Source of the DNA: JAGREO01 sp020446285
Lineage (GTDB): Bacteria; Pseudomonadota; Alphaproteobacteria; Geminicoccales; Geminicoccaceae
Direction of reading: 5' to 3'
Length of the DNA: 64,000 bases
NCBI GenBank assembly: GCA_041398005.1
Contig: JAWKVP010000001.1
Coordinates: 620,001-684,000 of the forward strand
Shown: in pieces, positions 29,638-38,930 of the stretch
How positions within the stretch are numbered: the first letter of the stretch is position 1
Layout: every line of letters begins with the position of its first letter
The notes under the pieces: model-generated
What the model saw: only the letters and a program-made list of their open reading frames with translations
Database searches by the model: none
What the model was told of the DNA's origin: nothing
Translations under genes and position numbers: made by a program

Positions 29638-31431
29638 TCAATTGTTCATGGAGGACCAGAAATCCTCGTTGGTCTTGGCGAACCGCAGCTTGTCTGTGAG
29701 AAATTCGATGGCGTCGATGGTCCCCATGGGATTGAGGATCCGGCGCAGCACCCACATGCGCGACAGGGTTGCGCGATCGACCAGCAGTTCCTCCTTGCGC
29801 GTCCCGGACTTGTTGATGTCGATGGCCGGATAGACGCGCTTGTCGGCGACCCGGCGATCGAGGACGATCTCGGAATTGCCCGTACCCTTGAATTCCTCGA
29901 AGATGACCTCGTCCATACGCGAGCCGGTATCGATCAGGGCCGTGGCGATGATGGTGAGCGACCCGCCATCCTCGATATTGCGCGCCGCACCGAAGAAACG
30001 CTTGGGCCGTTGCAGGGCGTTGGCGTCGACGCCGCCGGTGAGCACCTTGCCCGAGCTTGGCACCACGGTGTTATAGGCCCGCGCCAGACGGGTGATGGAA
30101 TCGAGCAGGATGACGACATCCTTGCCATGTTCAACGAGACGCTTTGCCTTCTCGATCACCATCTCGGCGACCTGGACATGTCTCGATGCCGGTTCGTCGA
30201 AGGTGGAACTGACGACCTCGCCCCGCACCGATCGCTGCATGTCGGTGACTTCTTCCGGCCGCTCGTCGATCAAAAGGACGATCAGGTTGACTTCCGGGTG
30301 ATTGGCCATGATGGCGTGGGCGACGTTCTGCATGAGAACCGTCTTGCCGGTTCGCGGAGGTGCGACGATCAGGCCGCGCTGTCCCTTGCCGAGCGGACAG
30401 ACGATATCGATGACGCGGGTGCTCGTGTCCTTCTTGCCCTCGACCTCGAGCGTCAGCTTCTCGGTGGGAAAGTAGGGAGTGAGGTTTTCGAAATGGACCC
30501 GGTGCCTCGCGACTTCCGGCACATCGTAGTTGATGGTGTTCGCGCGAAGCAGGGCGAAATAGCGCTCGCCTTCCTTGGGAGCGCGCACCATGCCCTCGAC
30601 GATGTCGCCCGTGCGCAGCGCGAAACGACGGATTTGCGAAGGCGAGACATAGATGTCGTCGGGACCGGCGACATAGTTCACATCGGGTGAACGCAGAAAG
30701 CCGAAGCCGTCCTGAAGGATCTCGAGCACCCCCTCGCCCGTGATCGGTACGCCCGTCTGCGCAAGTTGCTTGAGAACGGCGAAAACGAGATCGGATTTCT
30801 TCAGCGTGCTCGCTTCGGGAATTCCGATTTCCTCGGCATAGGTCAGGAGTTCACCGGGCCGCCGGCGCTTGAGTTCGGTAAGGTTGATCGCCGGAAGACT
30901 TGGATCGGGCTCGACATATTGCTGGCGCTCCTGACGGTCGCCCCGATCGCCACGTTCCTGGCGCGGCCCGCGATCCCGTTCGCCCCGCCTCTGCCGCTCG
31001 CGTCTCGGACGTTCGCCGCGACGCGGTCGCTCGCTTTCCCCTTCATCGCCGGTGGCCGCTCTGGCGGAGGAAGCGTCGCCATTGTCGCCCCCCTGCCCCG
31101 CACCATTGCTTTCGACAGGCATCGAATCGCCGTCGTCACCCTCGAAGATCAGCTTGGCCGCTTCCTCGTCATCGGCGCCCGGACCAGTATCCGGCTCCGG
31201 CTCCGGAAAATCCAGTTCGAGCGGTTGCTGGACGAGGTTGTTCCGAGCCTCATCCTCCTGCTGCGGGCCATCGCCTGCGGAGGATTCCGTCCCTGTGCCA
31301 GCCTCCACGGGTGCGTCCTCGCGCACGCGCGGCTTGGCCCGGCTTCTCCGGCGGCGCACCGGCTTGGTCTCGGCCGGAACGGCTTCGGCGGCTTCGGTCG
31401 GCTGGGATTGTTGCTCTTCGGAGGAGGTCAC
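29638..31431 (-). CDS. rho: transcription termination factor Rho with long N-terminal extension
   Basis: The hexameric RNA helicase that ends transcription. The core from about residue 180 is complete: LPAINLTELKRR, the RNA-binding DGFGFLRS at 241-248, Walker A PPRTGKTVL from 359, and the Q- and R-loop regions. The protein has 597 residues against 419 in E. coli. The extra 175 or so N-terminal residues look disordered: acidic at about 38-105 and then an Arg/Glu/Gly-rich stretch at 133-170. It lies 50 bp after hemJ, in the order usual for alphaproteobacteria (hemE-hemJ-rho). Confidence 0.97.
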   Translation of the reverse strand: MTSSEEQQSQPTEAAEAVPAETKPVRRRRSRAKPRVREDAPVEAGTGTESSAGDGPQQEDEARNNLVQQPLELDFPEPEPDTGPGADDEEAAKLIFEGDDGDSMPVESNGAGQGGDNGDASSARAATGDEGESERPRRGERPRRERQRRGERDRGPRQERGDRGDRQERQQYVEPDPSLPAINLTELKRRRPGELLTYAEEIGIPEASTLKKSDLVFAVLKQLAQTGVPITGEGVLEILQDGFGFLRSPDVNYVAGPDDIYVSPSQIRRFALRTGDIVEGMVRAPKEGERYFALLRANTINYDVPEVARHRVHFENLTPYFPTEKLTLEVEGKKDTSTRVIDIVCPLGKGQRGLIVAPPRTGKTVLMQNVAHAIMANHPEVNLIVLLIDERPEEVTDMQRSVRGEVVSSTFDEPASRHVQVAEMVIEKAKRLVEHGKDVVILLDSITRLARAYNTVVPSSGKVLTGGVDANALQRPKRFFGAARNIEDGGSLTIIATALIDTGSRMDEVIFEEFKGTGNSEIVLDRRVADKRVYPAIDINKSGTRKEELLVDRATLSRMWVLRRILNPMGTIDAIEFLTDKLRFAKTNEDFWSSMNN

Positions 31432-31480
31432 GGTTGCAAAAGACCTTTCTTGGGCTGCTCGATCGTTTCGAGCCCGGTGG

Positions 31481-31915
31481 TCAGAACGGCTTGAAAACGA
31501 CGAACACGAGAATTGCGATGAAAAGGACGGTCGGAACCTCGTTCAGTATCCGGTACCAGCGTTCGGGCTTCGGACGTTCGTCATTGGCGAAACGACGGAC
31601 ATGGGCGGAGATCACGCCATGACATGCACTGAGTGCGAGGACGAACAGGAGCTTGGTATGCAGCCACCCCGACGTCCAGTAACCCATTTCGGTCGCGAGC
31701 CACAAGCCCATGATCCAGGTGCCGATCATTGCCGGCGTGGCGATTGCCCGCAACAGCCGGCGTTCCATGATCTTGAACGTTTCCGACGTCACGGAGCCCG
31801 GCTCGGTGCCCGTATGATAGATCATCAGCCGGGGCAGATACCACATCGCCGCCATCCAGGCGGCAAACGCGAAGATATGTACCAACCGCAGCCAGGAGGA
31901 AAGATCGTCCAGCAT
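31481..31915 (-). CDS. hemJ: protoporphyrinogen IX oxidase HemJ
   Basis: A 144-residue membrane protein with about four helices that carries out the penultimate step of haem synthesis. The conserved N-terminal LRLVHIFAFAAWMAAMWYLPRL contains the essential His, and LLRAIATPAMIGTWIMG follows. The ATG at 31915 gives the usual start; the longer frame does not. It lies between hemE and rho, the common alphaproteobacterial arrangement. No hemH lies between them here. Confidence 0.93.
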   Translation of the reverse strand: MLDDLSSWLRLVHIFAFAAWMAAMWYLPRLMIYHTGTEPGSVTSETFKIMERRLLRAIATPAMIGTWIMGLWLATEMGYWTSGWLHTKLLFVLALSACHGVISAHVRRFANDERPKPERWYRILNEVPTVLFIAILVFVVFKPF

Positions 31916-32044
31916 CACGCCATCTGACAGGTCATGTCGATAAGGAAATGTCCCGGGATCTGGTACTGCCTTGCAGTTGACCCGCACGGCAGCGAACGCG
32001 TGCCACGAATGTGGCCTTCGAGAACCTTGTTGATGACTATTGGA

Positions 32045-33094
32045 TCATCTTTTCACCGATTTCAAGTAGGCAACGACCGTTTCGACATTTTCCGGCGGCG
32101 TCTGCGGCACGATTCCATGCCCAAGGTTGAAGATGAAGGGCCTGTTCGACCAGGCGTCGACGATCCGCCTTGCCGCAGCGATCATCCCCTCGCCTCCGGC
32201 AACGAGCGCCAGCGGATCGAGATTGCCCTGAAGACATGGCACGAGCCCCGTGTCCAGATGGCGGGCTGCCCAGAGCGGATCGAGTGCCGTATCCAGCGAA
32301 AGCCCGTCGGGACGCACGCATCTCGCGAAATCGACGTTCGCGGGCCCGATGCCACGCGGGAATGCAATGACCGGAATGTCCGGCGCATGCTGGCGGAGTC
32401 TCGCGATGATACGCGCAATCGGCCCGTCGCACCAGCGCTCGCGTTCGTCGGGCGGCAGCACGTTCGCCCAGCTGTCGAAGATCTGGATCGCCTCGGCACC
32501 GCTGTCGATCTGCCGGGCGAGAAAGATCGAGACCGCCTCGCTCAGAAGATCGATCAGCCGGGCGAACAGGTCCGGTCGCGAACGGGCAAGGATGCGGGTC
32601 TTCTGATAGTCCTTCGATCCCCCGCCCTCGACCATGTAGGCCGCAAGCGTCCAGGGCGCGCCGGCGAAACCGATGAGCGTGACATGCGATGGCAGTTCCC
32701 GGGAAAGTCCCCGGATGGCCTCGAAGACGGGTTCGAGATGTTCGAGCAATCCGTCGAGCGACAATCTGTCGAGATCAGCCTCGCTTTCGAGCGGGACGAG
32801 CTTCGGCCCCTCACCCTGCACGAAATCGACGCTGGCGCCGAGCGCATCCGGAACGACGAGGATGTCGGAAAAGAGGATGGCGGCATCGAAAGCGAACCGG
32901 CGAAGCGGTTGCAACGTGACCTCGATCGCGAATTCCGGTGTGTAGCAAAGCTCCAGAAAGGATCCGGCAGTCTTCCGGGTTTCCCTGTACTCCGGCAGGT
33001 AGCGGCCGGCCTGACGCATGAACCATACCGGGATTTCGGCTGTCCGTTCGCCTGCGAGAGCCGATTGCACGAGCTTGCGATCGCGCGCGACCAT
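32045..33094 (-). CDS. hemE: uroporphyrinogen decarboxylase
   Basis: A 349-residue TIM-barrel enzyme that removes four carboxyls from uroporphyrinogen III. The substrate-binding RQAGRYLPEYRE is at 27-38, with SDILVVPDALG at about 76-86 and the GFAGAPWTLAAYMVEGG stretch in the middle. The ATG has GGGG 5-8 bases upstream. It is the gene on the left side of the presumed chromosomal origin, transcribed away from it, as in Caulobacter and Rickettsia. Confidence 0.97.
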   Translation of the reverse strand: MVARDRKLVQSALAGERTAEIPVWFMRQAGRYLPEYRETRKTAGSFLELCYTPEFAIEVTLQPLRRFAFDAAILFSDILVVPDALGASVDFVQGEGPKLVPLESEADLDRLSLDGLLEHLEPVFEAIRGLSRELPSHVTLIGFAGAPWTLAAYMVEGGGSKDYQKTRILARSRPDLFARLIDLLSEAVSIFLARQIDSGAEAIQIFDSWANVLPPDERERWCDGPIARIIARLRQHAPDIPVIAFPRGIGPANVDFARCVRPDGLSLDTALDPLWAARHLDTGLVPCLQGNLDPLALVAGGEGMIAAARRIVDAWSNRPFIFNLGHGIVPQTPPENVETVVAYLKSVKR

Positions 33095-33466
33095 CTTTTC
33101 CCCTTTCTCTTCTCTAAGAAAGATTCATGAATGAATGGAGTAGTAGTGACTGGGGCGGTTGATAACGGGGATTACGGGGCTTGCGGGCCTGCGTCCAGAG
33201 GCGATCCACAGGGATATCTGGGGTCCAATTGCACCTGTGCAAAGCGGTGACAAGCCGTGCAAGTCGCTGAAATACCGGACCCCGCCCGACTGGATGTTTC
33301 TGTTGGAAGATCCTGAACAGTTCCCTTGAAGGCGAATGGCTGTCATTTTCCCATCCACAAAAAGGATGAAAACGATCGTCGGACCGGGATATCATCAGGC
33401 GGTCGCGGCAACACCGGTTGCCCACAGCCCGTCCACATTCCATCCGCCGCCGACTTGTGGAGCAAC
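33095..33466. other. oriC: probable chromosomal replication origin (hemE-PPSR intergenic region)
   Basis: This 372-bp gap contains no gene. It lies between hemE and the RP001/PPSR gene, the known site of the Caulobacter crescentus and Rickettsia origins. Six sequences resembling DnaA boxes (TTATCCACA) are visible: 33202-33210 CGATCCACA (one mismatch to the Caulobacter G-box TGATCCACA), 33351-33359 CCATCCACA, 33418-33426 TTGCCCACA, 33429-33437 CCGTCCACA, 33456-33464 (TGCTCCACA, reverse), and a weak TTATCAACC (reverse) near 33162. Housekeeping genes diverge on either side. No CtrA-type TTAA-N7-TTAA was seen. Promoters for hemE and PPSR must also be here. Confidence 0.75.
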
Positions 33467-34345
33467 ATGCGCCTGCACCTTCATCTGATTTCCGATTCCA
33501 CCGGTGAGACCGTAACCACCGTCGCGCGCGCGGCGGTCTCGCAGTTCGAGGACGTCGTCGCGGTGGAGCATGTATGGTTCTTCGTGCGCACACGCACGCA
33601 GCTCGACCAGATCCTGACCATCGTCGACGCGCTGCCGGGCATCGTCGTCTTCACGCTCGTTTCCCCGGAACTGCGCTATCTGCTGCAGGAGCACTGCCGA
33701 CATCGCGGCATTCCCTGCGTACCGGTTCTGGATTCGCTCATGAACGAGCTTACGGGCATCCTCGGTTCCGCCGGGAGGCCCCAGATCGGCCGGCAACATG
33801 CCATGGATGATGGCTATTTCTCCCGCATCGAGGCAATGGATTTCGCGATGCGGCATGACGATGGCCAGTTTTACGAGGAACTGGACGAGGCGGACATCGT
33901 TCTGATCGGTGTTTCCCGCACCTCCAAGACACCGACCTGCGTCTATCTCGCCAACCGGGGCCTGAAGGCCGCGAACATACCGATCGTTCCCGACCTGCCG
34001 CAATTGCACATGCTCGAGCGCCTCAAGCGCCCGCTCGTGGTCGGTCTGACCATAAACCCCGATTCACTGGTGCATATTCGCCGCAGTCGACAGAAGATGC
34101 TCGGCATCGACGGCGAGGATGAAGGCCGGTACGGCGGTGACTACGCCGATGTCGAGCGCGTGCGCAAGGAGCTGGTGCAGGCGCGGCGCCTGTTCGCCCG
34201 CAATGACTGGCCCGAGATCGACGTGACAAAACGATCGGTTGAAGAAACCGCTGCTACAATCTACCAATTGTATCAAGCACGGGTTGATCCGGACGTCGAG
34301 GCGATCGTCGGATCGAAAGAGACCGAGGAAGGGACCGAGGATTGA
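33467..34345 (+). CDS. PPSR-type bifunctional kinase/pyrophosphorylase (RP001 homologue)
   Basis: A 292-residue DUF299 protein that in characterised relatives phosphorylates and dephosphorylates pyruvate phosphate dikinase or PEP synthase. The P-loop GVSRTSKT is at 148-155. The N-terminal LHLISDSTGETVTTVARA and TINPDSLVHIRRSR are conserved. The ATG at 33467 has GGAG 4 bases upstream; the longer frame extends into the origin region. It is the first gene right of the origin. No ppdK or ppsA target gene is in the window. Confidence 0.93.
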   Translation: MRLHLHLISDSTGETVTTVARAAVSQFEDVVAVEHVWFFVRTRTQLDQILTIVDALPGIVVFTLVSPELRYLLQEHCRHRGIPCVPVLDSLMNELTGILGSAGRPQIGRQHAMDDGYFSRIEAMDFAMRHDDGQFYEELDEADIVLIGVSRTSKTPTCVYLANRGLKAANIPIVPDLPQLHMLERLKRPLVVGLTINPDSLVHIRRSRQKMLGIDGEDEGRYGGDYADVERVRKELVQARRLFARNDWPEIDVTKRSVEETAATIYQLYQARVDPDVEAIVGSKETEEGTED

Positions 34346-34381
34346 TCCGAGCGACCTTCTTCGTGGCGGATTTGGAATTCG

Positions 34382-35119
34382 ATGGCCCTGTTGACCACTG
34401 CAGCACGCAAGCGGCGCGAGCGGCGCAAGCAACTTCTCATGGGACTGGTGAAGGTGTCGGTCGCTGTCGGTCTGCTTGCGTTCACCGCGTTTTCCGCATT
34501 CGAGGTCGGAGCGTCCAAGACCCGCACACAGACGGAGCGACTGGAAAACGAACTGGTCGGTTTTCGCGACCGCGACCGCGACCGGGTGCGCGAGGAAGCG
34601 GCTGCCGAGGATGAAGTCAAGCGGTTGAGAGCGGCGCTCGCCCGTGTCGAGGCCGACTATTCCAGCAATGTTCCGACCGGCGATCGCAAGCGTTTGCTCG
34701 ATCTCGTCACCGAGCGCATCGATGGCGGCGTTCCCGTCGACAGGCTGGCATTCGTCATTCGCGAAGCAGCGGCACAGCGGCAATGCGCCGATGGAATCGA
34801 AAGCAAGCGCCTGCAGACGCGGACGCCGATTGTCGGCAATGCCAGCAATACCGTGAGTTTTGCGGAAAATATCGTGACGGTGTCGGGCGAGGGTGCCTCG
34901 GCCCGTGACGAGGCCGGCCGTCCGGAAGCATGGTTCGATCCGGGTCAACCCGTCACCCTGCGCTTTCAGACCATCGGCGGCGAGACGGTCGTGGTTGAGG
35001 AATTGCTGCCGGTGACACATGCCATGGTCATCAATGGCGATGAATATCGCTTTCAGGCCAGCCCCGCGGAACGCCGGGGCTATGTCGAGATTTCCGTTCA
35101 GGTTTGCGACTTCCCGTGA
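34382..35119 (+). CDS. membrane-anchored coiled-coil protein of unknown function
   Basis: A 245-residue protein with no recognised family. A basic N-terminus (ARKRRERRKQ) leads into one membrane helix at about 19-42, then a charged coiled coil at about 45-92 (RDRDRDR, EEAAAEDEVKRLRAAL) and a globular part. Only two cysteines (135 and 243) are seen, both on the presumed periplasmic side, so a disulfide is possible. It follows PPSR by 36 bp. Its 3' end overlaps convergent dinB by 22 bp. The place next to the origin is normally held by maf/aroE in Caulobacter. Confidence 0.8.
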   Translation: MALLTTAARKRRERRKQLLMGLVKVSVAVGLLAFTAFSAFEVGASKTRTQTERLENELVGFRDRDRDRVREEAAAEDEVKRLRAALARVEADYSSNVPTGDRKRLLDLVTERIDGGVPVDRLAFVIREAAAQRQCADGIESKRLQTRTPIVGNASNTVSFAENIVTVSGEGASARDEAGRPEAWFDPGQPVTLRFQTIGGETVVVEELLPVTHAMVINGDEYRFQASPAERRGYVEISVQVCDFP

Positions 35120-36303
35120 TTTCCGCCGGGAGTCCCGGCCGCTCCGGTGTCCGCGAGATCAAGGCTGAGCTGGCCTTTCAGATCTGCCTGCTGCTGGCGG
35201 GCGATGCCTATGCCGATCAGCCTTACCGGACCGTCGAGCGGCGCTTTTGTCAAAAGGCGATGTGCGAGCGATTCCAGTTCCGTTCCTCCGTCAGCGAGCG
35301 GATGGGGCAGGGTGTGGGAACGCGTCTGAATGCGGAAATCGGCGTATTTGAGCTTGAGGGTGAGGGTGCGGCCGGTGAAGTTCGAGCGACGGCAACGGCG
35401 CAGGAGATCGGGACAGAGTGCCGCAAGCTCGCGTGCGAGATCGTCGATATGGTCGATATCCTGAACGAATGTCGTCTCGACGCTCACCGACAGGCGCTTC
35501 CTCGTCGATCGGACCGGACGATCGTCCTCGCCGGTCGCCAATTGTCTGAAGAACGGCCCCGAGCGGCCCAGAAGTGCCGAGAGTTCGTCCGGCGGGCGTT
35601 GCTGAAGGTCGATACCCTTGCGGATTCCGGCGGCATGAAGCCTGCGTGCGGTCGCAGGGCCTATTCCGTGGAACCGTTCGATCGGCAGGTCCGCGAGGAG
35701 AGCCCGGGCCTGTTCGGGGCGGATGACGGTGAGCCCGTCGGGCTTTTCCATATCTGATGCGAGCTTGGCGAGAAACTTGTTGTAGGAGACGCCGGCGGAG
35801 GCCGTAAGGTGGAGTTCGTCGCGCACGGCATCCTTGATTCCACGCGCCATGTCGGTCGCCGAAAGACCGGATCTCGCCGCATCGCTCACATCCAGATAAG
35901 CCTCATCGAGGGAGAGGGGCTCGATGATCCGTGTGTACCGCGCGAAAATGGCATGCAGGCCGGCGCTCGCCTCGCGATAGGCATCGAAGCGGGGTGAAAC
36001 GAAGGTGAGATTGGCGCAGAGACGCCTTGCGGTGGCAGACGGCATGGCCGAACGTACGCCATAGCGCCGCGCCTCGTAACTTGCCGTCAGTACGACGCCG
36101 CGCGGACCACCGGAGCCCACGGCAAGCGGGATTCCGCGCAATTCGGGCCGGTCGCGCTGTTCGACGGCAGCGTAGAAGGCGTCCATGTCGATATGAATGA
36201 TGCGTCTTTGCTGCGACAATGTGTGTGACTTCAATCCAACAACAGTTGCCGTGAATGACGTCAAACGGGGCAGGGGGTGTCGGCACCGTTTGGCGGGAAC
36301 CAT
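35098..36303 (-). CDS. dinB: DNA polymerase IV
   Basis: A Y-family translesion polymerase. Catalytic carboxylates are seen in HIDMDAFYAAVEQ and PLSLDEAYLDV. The C-terminus carries QLSLDL, a good match to the beta-clamp binding motif. From ATG 36303 it has 401 residues, but the first 28 or so are not family-like. A TTG at 36219 (giving SQQRRIIHIDMDAFY) fits the family start better but lacks a clear ribosome site. It is divergent from the tolC-like gene. Confidence 0.93.
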   Translation of the reverse strand: MVPAKRCRHPLPRLTSFTATVVGLKSHTLSQQRRIIHIDMDAFYAAVEQRDRPELRGIPLAVGSGGPRGVVLTASYEARRYGVRSAMPSATARRLCANLTFVSPRFDAYREASAGLHAIFARYTRIIEPLSLDEAYLDVSDAARSGLSATDMARGIKDAVRDELHLTASAGVSYNKFLAKLASDMEKPDGLTVIRPEQARALLADLPIERFHGIGPATARRLHAAGIRKGIDLQQRPPDELSALLGRSGPFFRQLATGEDDRPVRSTRKRLSVSVETTFVQDIDHIDDLARELAALCPDLLRRCRRSNFTGRTLTLKLKYADFRIQTRSHTLPHPLADGGTELESLAHRLLTKAPLDGPVRLIGIGIARQQQADLKGQLSLDLADTGAAGTPGGNHGKSQT

Positions 36304-36348
36304 ATCGCTGTCTAGTCTGACGGGCGAGTTTGTATTGGGAGAGATGCG

Positions 36349-37701
36349 TTGTCGCGCAGGACATGGATGTTGTCAGCGGTATTCGTCGCGCTGCTGTTTG
36401 CCGGGCGGGGCGGCGACGGCGTTCGCGCGGAAACGCTCGACGAGGCCCTCGAGCGGACCTATCGCGAAAACCCGCGGCTCGTGGCAGGGCGCGCGCAGTT
36501 GCGTGCCGTCGACGAGACGGTTCCACAGGCGCTTTCCGGTTATCGACCGACCATCACGGTGGATAACGAACTGCTCTCGCGAGACGTGGAGACGGATCGA
36601 ACGGAATATGACGGGTCCACCGCGAGCACGGCTCTCAATCTTCGCCAGTCGATCTACAGCGGTGGCGGGACGACCGCGAACGTTGCTGCGGCAGAGGAAA
36701 CGGTAAGGGCGCAGCGGGCGATCCTCGTTTCGCTCGAACAGGACGTGCTGCTCGATGTGGTGGACGCGTATACATCGACCTGGCGGGACCGGTCCGTGCT
36801 CGAACTGGCGCAGACCAACAGGGGACGGATTGCCCGGCAGCTCGAGGCGACGCGCGATCGTTTCCGGGTGGGCGATGTTGCCCGGACGGATGTGGCGCAG
36901 GCCGAAGCACGGCTGGCGCGGGCTGAATCCGATATCGAACAGGCGAGGGCGGATCTCTCGGCATCCGAGGCGTTCTACAGGGATGTCGTCGGCGAGAAGC
37001 CCGGGGCGCTGGACGAGCCGAAGGTTCTGGAGGCACTGCCGTCGACCGTCGACGCAGCGCATGAGCTGGCGCGAAGCAACCCGCTCGTGCTGGCGAGCGA
37101 ATATCTCGTGCGCAACAGTCGCTACCGGATCGATGCGGCGGGTGCCAATCTCCTGCCGAGCCTGGATCTTACCGGGCAGCTTGCCTATGCGGACGATCCG
37201 TCAGCCGGTGTGAGCTGGCAGAAGCGCGCGGCGGTGGGGCTGCAGCTCAACGTGCCGCTCTATCAGGGCGGACGGGTCTATTCGGAGGTCCGCCAGTCAC
37301 GGCAGACACTCAAGCAACGGCAGAGCGAGCTTGAGACGAGCGTGCGCTCGGTGCAGAGATTCGTTTCCGCTGCATGGGATCGTCTGGCGGCGGCGCGGGC
37401 GGCCATCATCGCGATCGAATCCCAGGTGAGGGCAAACCGCATTGCGCTCAATGGCGTCCAGGAGGAGGCATCGGTGGGGCAACGCACGGTGCTCGATGTT
37501 CTCGACGCGGAGCAGGAGCTGTTTCAGTCGCAGACCGACCTCGTTCGCGCGGTGAGTATCGAGGTGATTGCCAGTTACGAGCTCAAATCCTCGGTGGGCC
37601 AGCTTACCGTGACAGGTCTGGCCCTGGACGTCGCTCCCTTCGACCCGCGGAGCTACTACGACCAGCAGCGCAACCGGCTTTTCGGTACGGATATAAATTA
37701 G
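36349..37701 (+). CDS. tolC: TolC-family outer membrane efflux protein
   Basis: A 450-residue outer membrane channel of the TolC family for efflux or type I secretion. A signal peptide (RRTWMLSAVFVALLFAG) is followed by two outer-membrane-efflux repeats with long helices. The start is TTG at 36349, supported by GGGAGAG 5 bases upstream; ATG at 36367 would remove the basic part of the signal. No pump subunits are adjacent, so it may serve several systems. A weak hairpin follows. Confidence 0.93.
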   Translation: MSRRTWMLSAVFVALLFAGRGGDGVRAETLDEALERTYRENPRLVAGRAQLRAVDETVPQALSGYRPTITVDNELLSRDVETDRTEYDGSTASTALNLRQSIYSGGGTTANVAAAEETVRAQRAILVSLEQDVLLDVVDAYTSTWRDRSVLELAQTNRGRIARQLEATRDRFRVGDVARTDVAQAEARLARAESDIEQARADLSASEAFYRDVVGEKPGALDEPKVLEALPSTVDAAHELARSNPLVLASEYLVRNSRYRIDAAGANLLPSLDLTGQLAYADDPSAGVSWQKRAAVGLQLNVPLYQGGRVYSEVRQSRQTLKQRQSELETSVRSVQRFVSAAWDRLAAARAAIIAIESQVRANRIALNGVQEEASVGQRTVLDVLDAEQELFQSQTDLVRAVSIEVIASYELKSSVGQLTVTGLALDVAPFDPRSYYDQQRNRLFGTDIN

Positions 37702-37715
37702 GATTAAAATCCTTT

Positions 37716-37749
37716 AACCCGAAAGGATGTATGCACACCCTTCCGGGTT
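37716..37749. terminator. hairpin after the tolC-like gene
   Basis: Arms AACCCGAAAGG and CCTTCCGGGTT pair at 10 of 11 positions around a 12-base loop. It lies between the convergent tolC-like and quinone oxidoreductase genes and may serve both; the T run is only three bases. Confidence 0.55.
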
Positions 37750-37757
37750 TCCGGACA

Positions 37758-38744
37758 TCAGGGAATCAGAACGGAAGCACCGGTCGTTTTACGTCCTTCG
37801 AGGCTCTCATGCGCCTTGCGTGCGTCTGTGAGCGCGAAAGTCTGGCGCACATCGATCCTGACATCGCCGCTACCGACGACATCCATCACATCGGCGGCAC
37901 AGGCGCGAAGTTCCTCAACCGATGCGGTGTAGGTCATCAGGGTAGGGCGGGTGACATAAAGCGAGCCCTTCTGGCTCAGGATACCGAGATTGAAGTCGGC
38001 GACAGCACCCGACGCATTGCCGAAACTCACCATGAGACCGCGTGGCCGCAGGCAGTCGAGAGACTTGTCGAAGGTCGCCTTGCCGACACCATCATAGACC
38101 ACGGGCACACCCTCGCCCCTGGTCAGCTCGCGCACCCGTTCGGCAAAATCCTCATCATTGTAGAGGATCACATGATCGGCACCGTGCGCTCTTGCAAGGT
38201 CTGCCTTTTCCTGTGTGCCCGCCGTACCGATAACCGTTGCGCCGAGCTTTTTCGCCCATTGGCAGGCGATGAGCCCGACCCCGCCGGCAGCGGCATGAAA
38301 CAGGATGGTATCGCCGGCCTTCACCTCGTAGGTCTGCCGCAGCAGATATTGCGCGGTCATTCCCTTGAGCATCATCGCGGCGGCGGTCTGGTCATCGATC
38401 GAATCGGGAACGGGAACCACCTTGGCAGCCGGCATATTGCGACGGGTGGCATAGGCTCCAAGCGGTCCGGTGCCATATGCCACGCGCTGTCCGACGGCGA
38501 TATCCGTGACGCCATCGCCATCGCCAACGGCCTCGACGACGCCTGCCGCTTCGAGACCCGGTGAGAAGGGAAGACCCACGGGGCTCGGATACAGGCCGGT
38601 GCGGAAATAGGTGTCGATATAATTGAGTCCGACCGCTGTCTGCCGAACCTGTATTTCTCCGGGTGCCGGCGGTTGGAGATCGATCTGTTCGATCTCCAGC
38701 ACTTCGGGGCCGCCTGTCTTCCTGCAGACGATTCTGGTGGTCAA
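37758..38744 (-). CDS. qor: NADPH:quinone oxidoreductase (zinc-free MDR family)
   Basis: A 328-residue medium-chain reductase of the zeta-crystallin/Qor type, reducing quinones with NADPH. GLNYIDTYFRTGLY near residue 45 and the nucleotide-binding AAAGGVGLIACQWAKKLGA in the middle are typical; the zinc ligands of alcohol dehydrogenases are absent. The start is taken as TTG at 38744 because GGAGGA stands before it and the N-terminus then reads TTRIVCRKTGG as in the family; ATG at 38783 is the alternative. Confidence 0.92.
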   Translation of the reverse strand: MTTRIVCRKTGGPEVLEIEQIDLQPPAPGEIQVRQTAVGLNYIDTYFRTGLYPSPVGLPFSPGLEAAGVVEAVGDGDGVTDIAVGQRVAYGTGPLGAYATRRNMPAAKVVPVPDSIDDQTAAAMMLKGMTAQYLLRQTYEVKAGDTILFHAAAGGVGLIACQWAKKLGATVIGTAGTQEKADLARAHGADHVILYNDEDFAERVRELTRGEGVPVVYDGVGKATFDKSLDCLRPRGLMVSFGNASGAVADFNLGILSQKGSLYVTRPTLMTYTASVEELRACAADVMDVVGSGDVRIDVRQTFALTDARKAHESLEGRKTTGASVLIP

Positions 38745-38930
38745 CGTCTTCCTCCTCGATACGATGGTGATGAGATCATTCAATAGAAGGCATTCGCATA
38801 GTCTTCAACTGCCTAGACGATGGCGGGAACGGCAGGTCGCAGCGGCCTCTTCACACGGATTCCTGTTCGTGGGCCGGGCTTCGGCATAGAATGTGTTCGA
38901 AGATGTGCCATCGAGAAAAGGTGCTCACCG

